In this document: positions 59,384 through 64,000 of the stretch, piece after piece
Numbering within the stretch: position 1 is the stretch's first letter
Layout of the letters: every line of letters begins with the position of its first letter
The notes under the pieces: generated by a model
What the model was told of the DNA's origin: nothing
Seen by the model: only the letters and a program-made list of their open reading frames with translations
Database searches by the model: none
NCBI GenBank assembly: GCA_964637875.1
Contig: CAZWXK010000008.1
Span: forward strand, 5,056 to 69,055
Source of the DNA: UBA5972 sp964637875
GTDB lineage: Bacteria; Pseudomonadota; Alphaproteobacteria; Rhodobacterales; Rhodobacteraceae
Length of the DNA stretch: 64,000 nt
Direction: 5' to 3'
Made by a program: the position numbers and the translations under genes

Positions 59384-60076
59384 ATGCCCATCACCACCTG
59401 CATATTCGATGCCTACGGAACGCTGTTCGACGTTTCCGCCGCTGCCCGCGAATGCGCGGCCGAGCCGGGGCGCAAGGCGCTGGCCGCCAAGTGGCAAGAG
59501 CTGGCGAATATCTGGCGCCTCAAGCAGCTGCAATATACCTGGCTGCGGGCACTGGCCGATGCGCACACCGATTTCTGGACCGTAACGCAAGAGGGGCTGG
59601 ACTATGCCCTTGAAGCAACCGGTCTGAAAGGCGATGCCGAGCTGCGCGAACGCCTGCTGGCGCTGTACTGGGAACTGTCCGCCTATGCCGAGGTGCCCGC
59701 AATGCTGGCCGCGCTGCGGGATATGGGGATGAACACCGCAATCCTGTCGAATGGCTCGCCCGACATGCTGGCGGGGGCGGTGAAATCGGCCGGAATTGGC
59801 GATGTTCTGGACGATGTCCTGAGCGTCGAGGATGTGGGCGTCTTCAAGCCCCACAAATCGGTTTACGACATGGTGACGGAACGATTCGGCTGTTCCCCTG
59901 CCGAGGTGTTGTTCGTATCGTCCAACTGCTGGGATGCCTGTGCGGCGGCTGGCAACGGGTTTTACACGGCCTGGGCCAACCGCGCGGGCGAGCCCCTTGA
60001 CCGCCTGCCCTGGCGACCACAGGTGATCGTGGGCGACCTCACCACCATTCCCGAAATTGCAAAAGGTGTGAAATGA
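59384..60076 (+). CDS. Haloacid dehalogenase, type II (HAD superfamily)
   Basis: The 230-residue protein has nucleophile Asp9 in CIFDAYGTLFD, AILSNGSPDML, Lys in FKPHKSVY and the closing FVSSNCWDACAAAGNGF, as in L-2-haloacid dehalogenases. It may hydrolyse 2-haloacids or a metabolic phosphate ester. ATG 59384 has GAGGAGG ten bases upstream. Its stop overlaps the next gene, and the three genes that follow in this direction are tightly packed. Confidence 0.88.
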   Translation: MPITTCIFDAYGTLFDVSAAARECAAEPGRKALAAKWQELANIWRLKQLQYTWLRALADAHTDFWTVTQEGLDYALEATGLKGDAELRERLLALYWELSAYAEVPAMLAALRDMGMNTAILSNGSPDMLAGAVKSAGIGDVLDDVLSVEDVGVFKPHKSVYDMVTERFGCSPAEVLFVSSNCWDACAAAGNGFYTAWANRAGEPLDRLPWRPQVIVGDLTTIPEIAKGVK

Positions 60077-60897
60077 AGCGATTTACCACATCCGACGGCC
60101 TGTCCCTTGCCTATGAGGATGACGGCGAGGGGCAGGCCGTTCTGTGCCTTGCCGGGCTGACCCGCACCCATCGCGATTTCGATGACATGCTGCCTTATAT
60201 CAAGGGCGCGCGGCTGATCCGCATGGATTACCGCGGCCGGGGCGAATCCGACTGGGACCCGAACCCGCAGAACTATACCGTGCCGGTCGAGGCACGCGAT
60301 GCGGTCGAGCTGCTCGATCACCTGGGCATCGAAAAGGCCGCGATCATCGGTTCGTCTCGCGGCGGGATCATCGGCATGTTTCTGGCCGCAACCGCCAAGG
60401 ACCGGATCACCGGAGTGCTGCTGAACGATGTCGGCCCGGAACTTGACCGCAGCGATCTTTCACGCATAGCCGGCTATGTGGGCCGCAACCCGCCCTGGCG
60501 CGATTATCTGGAAGCGGCGGCCAAGCTGCCTGACGAGATGCCCGGTTTTGACGACATCATCCCCGAGCGCTGGGCCATCGAAGCCGTGCGCCAGTGGCGC
60601 CAGACGCCCGACGGCCTGGTCAACCGTTATGACCCGGCGCTGCGCATCACGACCGAGGCCACGTTGAATGGCCCCGAGGTGGACATGTGGCCGCTGTTCG
60701 ATGCGATGAAGGGGTTGCCGGTTGCGCTGCTGCGGGGCGAGAATTCAAGGCTTTTGTCCGGGGCTGCGGTCGAACGCATGATGGAACGCCGACCCGACAT
60801 CATCTTTGCCGAGGTCATGGATCGCGGTCATATCCCGTTGCTGGACGAATATGAAAGCCTGCTGGTGATCGACGCGTTTCTGGCAAGCACCGCATGA
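60073..60897 (+). CDS. Alpha/beta hydrolase
   Basis: The 274-residue protein has the nucleophile elbow IIGSSRGGIIGM, oxyanion-side LAGLTRTHRDF and a final GHIPLLDEYES histidine. The family is broad, and C-C hydrolases, esterases and haloalkane dehalogenases share the fold. It starts in the stop of the HAD gene and ends in the start of the dehydratase gene, so the three are translationally coupled. Confidence 0.85.
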   Translation: MKRFTTSDGLSLAYEDDGEGQAVLCLAGLTRTHRDFDDMLPYIKGARLIRMDYRGRGESDWDPNPQNYTVPVEARDAVELLDHLGIEKAAIIGSSRGGIIGMFLAATAKDRITGVLLNDVGPELDRSDLSRIAGYVGRNPPWRDYLEAAAKLPDEMPGFDDIIPERWAIEAVRQWRQTPDGLVNRYDPALRITTEATLNGPEVDMWPLFDAMKGLPVALLRGENSRLLSGAAVERMMERRPDIIFAEVMDRGHIPLLDEYESLLVIDAFLASTA

Positions 60898-61868
60898 CCG
60901 ACATCACGATGATCGAGGCGGCGGCGCAGCGTGCGCAGGGTGTCGTGCGTCAAACGCCGCTGCTGTCGTCGCCCTTTCTGGACGAGATCGCAGGCCGGCG
61001 GGTGTTTGTGAAACCCGAATGCCTGCAACATACCGGCAGTTTCAAGTTTCGCGGCGCATGGTCGGCGCTGTCGGGAATGGGGGTGGACGCGCGTGCCTGC
61101 GGGGTGATCGCCTATTCATCGGGCAACCACGCACAGGGCGTGGCGCTGGCGGCCCGGATGCACGGGGTGCGGGCGGTGATCCTGATGCCGTCGGACGCCC
61201 CGCGCGTGAAGATCGAGAATACCCGCGCGCTGGGGGCCGAGGTGGTGCTGCATGATCGTGAAACCGATGACCGCGATGAAATAGGCGCGCGGCTTGCGGC
61301 AGAACGGGGCCTGACGCTGGTCAAGCCGTTCGACAACCCGCTGGTGGTTGCCGGGCAAGGGGCGGTCGGGATGGAAATTGCGGCACAGGCTGGCGAGCGC
61401 GGGATCGGCACGGCACAGGTTCTGGTGCCGTGTGGCGGTGGCGGGCTCACCTCGGGTATTGCGGTGGCGCTTGAGGCGCGCGCGCCTGATATGGTCGTGC
61501 GCCCGTGCGAGCCCGAGGGGTTTGACGACACCAACCGTTCACTGCGCTCGGGCCGGCGCAAGGTGAACGCAAGGCGTGGTGGCTCGATCTGCGATGCCAT
61601 CATCACGCCCAGCCCGGGCGAAGTAACACTCCCGATCATGCAGCGCCTCTGCCAGCCGGGGTTTGCGGTCACCGAGGGCGATGTGCTGCGCGCGATGGCG
61701 CTGGCATTCGAGCGGCTGCGCATTGTGGTTGAACCGGGCGGCGCGGTAGCACTGGCCGCGGCGTTGTTCCATGCGCGGGCGCTGCCCGAGGGCGATGTGA
61801 TCGCGGTGGTTTCCGGCGGCAATGTGGACCAAGCCTTGTTTGCGCGGGCTTTGGGCGTGAGGGGCTGA
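60894..61868 (+). CDS. Threonine/serine dehydratase (PLP fold type II)
   Basis: The 324-residue protein has PLP Lys51 in HTGSFKFRG, IAYSSGNHAQGVALA and the phosphate loop VPCGGGGLTSG, but no C-terminal regulatory ACT domain. It is therefore a catabolic-type threonine dehydratase or a serine racemase/hydroxyaspartate relative. It deaminates hydroxyamino acids to keto acids. It ends the overlapping three-gene operon and is followed by copy 3 of the 3' element. Confidence 0.86.
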   Translation: MTDITMIEAAAQRAQGVVRQTPLLSSPFLDEIAGRRVFVKPECLQHTGSFKFRGAWSALSGMGVDARACGVIAYSSGNHAQGVALAARMHGVRAVILMPSDAPRVKIENTRALGAEVVLHDRETDDRDEIGARLAAERGLTLVKPFDNPLVVAGQGAVGMEIAAQAGERGIGTAQVLVPCGGGGLTSGIAVALEARAPDMVVRPCEPEGFDDTNRSLRSGRRKVNARRGGSICDAIITPSPGEVTLPIMQRLCQPGFAVTEGDVLRAMALAFERLRIVVEPGGAVALAAALFHARALPEGDVIAVVSGGNVDQALFARALGVRG

Positions 61869-61873
61869 ACGGC

Positions 61874-61925
61874 GCCGCTTGCGCGGCACCGTGCCTCCGG
61901 CGGGCGTATTGGGGCAAAGAAGAAG
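61874..61925 (+). repeat. 3'-flanking element, copy 3
   Basis: A GCCGC-TTGC-GCGGC hairpin lies five bases after the dehydratase stop, followed by a CCTCCGGCGG tract and the core GTATTGGGGCAAAGAAGAAG at 61906-61925. The convergent oxidoreductase gene ends six bases later. Confidence 0.75.
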
Positions 61926-61931
61926 ACCTGT

Positions 61932-64000
61932 TCAGCCGTCTTTTCGGATGCGCTCGTTTTTGGGGTCGTGAGGGGAATCCACGGTGATTTCGGCATCCCA
62001 TAGCTGGTCGAACATCCTGACCTTCAGTTTCTGCCCCGGCGCGGCGAGATCGGGCCTGACATAGCCCATGCCGATAGATTTGCCGAACGCCACCGAATAG
62101 CCGCCCGAGGTCAGGCGGCCAACCATGTTGTCGCCGTCATACAGCGCCTCGCGCCCCCAGGGATCGGCGTCGTCGGGGCCGTCGATCAACAGCGTCACAC
62201 AGCGCGCGCGGATGCCGGTCTTGAGCATCGCCTGCTTGCCGTGGAAATCCTTGTCGAGATCGACAAAACGGTCGAGCCCGGCCTCGAGCGGGGTGGCGTC
62301 GCGGCCCAGTTCGGTGCCGAAGGCGCGATAGGATTTTTCCTGACGCAGCCAGTTCTGAGCGCGCGCGCCGACGGGTTTGAGGCCATGTGCCGCGCCCGCC
62401 TCGAACAGCTTGTCCCATAGATAGTTCTGCATCTCGATCGGGTGGTGCAGCTCCCAGCCCAGCTCGCCCGTATAGGCGACACGCACAGCGCGCACGGGGC
62501 ACATGCCCAGTTCGATATCGCGCAGGCCGAGCCAGGGGAAGCGTTTGTTTGAAAGTGCGGTTTCCGGGGTGGCGTCGCGCAGCAGTTCATTCAGCACGTC
62601 GCGGGTTTTCGGCCCGGCAATGGCAAAGACGCCCCACTGGTTGGTGACATCGTGGATATCCACCCATGCCCCGCCTGCGGACATGAAATCCTCGGCCGCC
62701 TTGCGCAAATAGTCGCTGTCATATTCCTGCCATGCGCCGGCGCTGATCAGGGTATAGTCATTCTCGGCCGTACGCAGGATGGTGTATTCGGTGCGCACGG
62801 TGCCCGCCGATGTCAGCGCATAGGTCAGGTTGATGCGGCCGATGCGCGGCAGACGGTTGCAGGTAAAGTCGTCGAGAAACGCGGTCGCGCCGGGGCCGCG
62901 CACGGCATGTTTGGCAAATGCTGTTGCGTCGATCAGGCCGACGCCGTTGCGGATGGCGCGGGCCTCGGCCGCCGCATATTGCCACCAGCCACCGCGGCGA
63001 AAGCTGCGTGCGGCCGCATCATCAAAGCCCGTGGGAGCATAGTAATTCGGCCGCTCCCAGCCATTGACCTGGCCGAATTGCGCGCCAAGCGCCTTTTGAC
63101 GATCATATGCGGGCGATGTTCGCAATGGGCGCGCGGCGGGGCGTTCCTCGTCGGGGTGGTGCAGGATATAGACGTGGGAATAGCATTCCTCGTTCTTGGT
63201 GACGGCATATTCGGTAGTCATCCATTTGCCGTAACGCTTGGGGTCGAGGCTGGCCATGTCGATCTCGGCTTCGCCCTCGACCATCATCTGCGCCAGGTAA
63301 TGGCCGGTGCCGCCGGCGGCCGTGATGCCGAAGGAAAAGCCCTCGGCCAGCCACATGTTGCGCAGCTCCGGTGCCGGGCCGACCAGCGGGTTGCCGTCGG
63401 GGGTATAGCAGATCGGACCGTTGAAATCGTCCTTGAGGCCCACGGTTTCGGCGCTGGGGACGCGGTGGATCATGCCCATGTATTCCTGTTCCAGCCGGTC
63501 AAGATCCAGCTGGAACAGATCGGCGCGGAAACTGTCGGGCACGCCAAAGCGAAAGCGCGCCGGCGCGCCGCGTTCGTAAAAGCCGGCGATCCAGCCGCCG
63601 CGTTCCTCGCGGATATAGTTCCTGGCATCGGCGTCGCGCATCACCGGGTGTTCGGGGTTGGATTTGCGCCACTCGACCAGCGCGGGGTCGGGTTCGGTCA
63701 CGATATAGGTGTGCTCGACCGGGATTGCAGGGATCTTGATGCCCAGCAGGCGGGCTGTGCGCTGGGCGTGGTTGCCGGTGGCGGTGACGACATGCTCGGC
63801 ATGAATTTCAAAGCTTTCCTCGGTTTCGACCAGCGAATTGCCGCGTTCGGCCATGACAACGCCGCGGATAATCCATTCGCTGCCGGTCCATTCATAGGAA
63901 TTGACCTGTCGCCTGCGGATGATTTCAACGCCGCGTTGACGCGCCCCCTTGGCCATGGCCTGGGTCACATCGGCGGGGTTGATATAGCCGTCGGTCGGGT
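61932..64000 (-). CDS. FAD-dependent dimethylglycine/sarcosine dehydrogenase-type protein (5' end outside window)
   Basis: At least 689 residues are visible; the frame is open to the right edge, and the codons just inside it read PTDGYINPADVTQAMAKGARQRG, so the GTG at 63968 is an internal valine. The N-terminal part is a DAO-type FAD oxidoreductase (TATGNHAQRTARLLG, FSFGITAAGGTGHYLAQMM). The C-terminal part is GcvT-like aminomethyltransferase (FAIAGPKTRDVLNELL, GELGWELHHP). It likely demethylates an N-methylated glycine derivative, passing the methylene group to tetrahydrofolate. Convergent with the dehydratase operon. Confidence 0.88.
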   Translation of the reverse strand, partial: PTDGYINPADVTQAMAKGARQRGVEIIRRRQVNSYEWTGSEWIIRGVVMAERGNSLVETEESFEIHAEHVVTATGNHAQRTARLLGIKIPAIPVEHTYIVTEPDPALVEWRKSNPEHPVMRDADARNYIREERGGWIAGFYERGAPARFRFGVPDSFRADLFQLDLDRLEQEYMGMIHRVPSAETVGLKDDFNGPICYTPDGNPLVGPAPELRNMWLAEGFSFGITAAGGTGHYLAQMMVEGEAEIDMASLDPKRYGKWMTTEYAVTKNEECYSHVYILHHPDEERPAARPLRTSPAYDRQKALGAQFGQVNGWERPNYYAPTGFDDAAARSFRRGGWWQYAAAEARAIRNGVGLIDATAFAKHAVRGPGATAFLDDFTCNRLPRIGRINLTYALTSAGTVRTEYTILRTAENDYTLISAGAWQEYDSDYLRKAAEDFMSAGGAWVDIHDVTNQWGVFAIAGPKTRDVLNELLRDATPETALSNKRFPWLGLRDIELGMCPVRAVRVAYTGELGWELHHPIEMQNYLWDKLFEAGAAHGLKPVGARAQNWLRQEKSYRAFGTELGRDATPLEAGLDRFVDLDKDFHGKQAMLKTGIRARCVTLLIDGPDDADPWGREALYDGDNMVGRLTSGGYSVAFGKSIGMGYVRPDLAAPGQKLKVRMFDQLWDAEITVDSPHDPKNERIRKDG

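Overview
The window reads as a contiguous stretch of chromosome from an alphaproteobacterium, most likely a member of the Rhodobacterales (Rhodobacter/Roseobacter group). The reasons are high GC, dense codirectional operons, and typical gene orders: ihfB-lapA-trpF-trpB, phoH-ybeY-corC-lnt followed by metK, and aroA-cmk-rpsA. A SAM/SAH-type riboswitch in front of metK, a ubiTUV cluster with an FnrL-like box, and a recurring 3'-flanking element ending in AAAGAAGAAG also fit. I identify 65 protein genes (two cut by the window edges). I see no tRNA, rRNA, CRISPR array, prophage or insertion sequence. The content is mostly core, with a few less ordinary accessory modules.

Layout. 1-2615: the end of a DUF4159-type membrane protein and its partner. 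2697-6672: glycolate oxidase glcDEF behind a perfect palindrome. 6790-8189: a secreted trypsin-like protease and a small heat shock gene with a clear sigma-32 promoter. 8268-11036: succinate-semialdehyde dehydrogenase, an arylformamidase-like hydrolase and a lone cupin. 11150-16787 (minus strand): ubiT-ubiU-ubiV-yjbQ, then nrdR-ribD-P1 peptidase. Divergent from ubiT, and sharing the FnrL-like box, is a DUF2478 gene. 17585-26257: miaB, an OmpA-family protein plus a lipoprotein that share a small domain, phoH-ybeY-corC-lnt, metK and trmB.

26244-32638 holds the most system-like accessory locus. A TetR repressor is divergent from a LolA-like periplasmic protein, two FtsX-type permeases, an ABC ATPase, a predicted outer-membrane barrel and a small secreted protein. 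This could be a dedicated envelope lipid or lipoprotein trafficking route. 32771-40474 is core (rpmB, aroA, cmk, rpsA, ihfB, lapA, trpF, trpB). 40926-42121 is a small secreted PepSY-like protein with a membrane-anchored LuxR-type regulator, preceded by a structured leader.

42328-51781 mixes a YodC-like protein, an O6-alkylguanine repair protein, a DMT exporter, a BNR-repeat/cytochrome c fusion, a nitrilase, hemF, a phosphatase, an orphan Flp-like pilin, a DedA-PAP2-LssY fusion and a receiver-only response regulator. 52063-57051 is a peptide-type ABC importer. 57126-59243 is hemC and hemE, divergent. 59384-61868 is an overlapping dehalogenase/hydrolase/dehydratase operon. The right edge carries a truncated FAD/GcvT oxidoreductase of the dimethylglycine/sarcosine dehydrogenase type.

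Family names come from motif recognition by eye; no database search was possible. Start codons were chosen from Shine-Dalgarno spacing, coupling to upstream stops and family N-termini.
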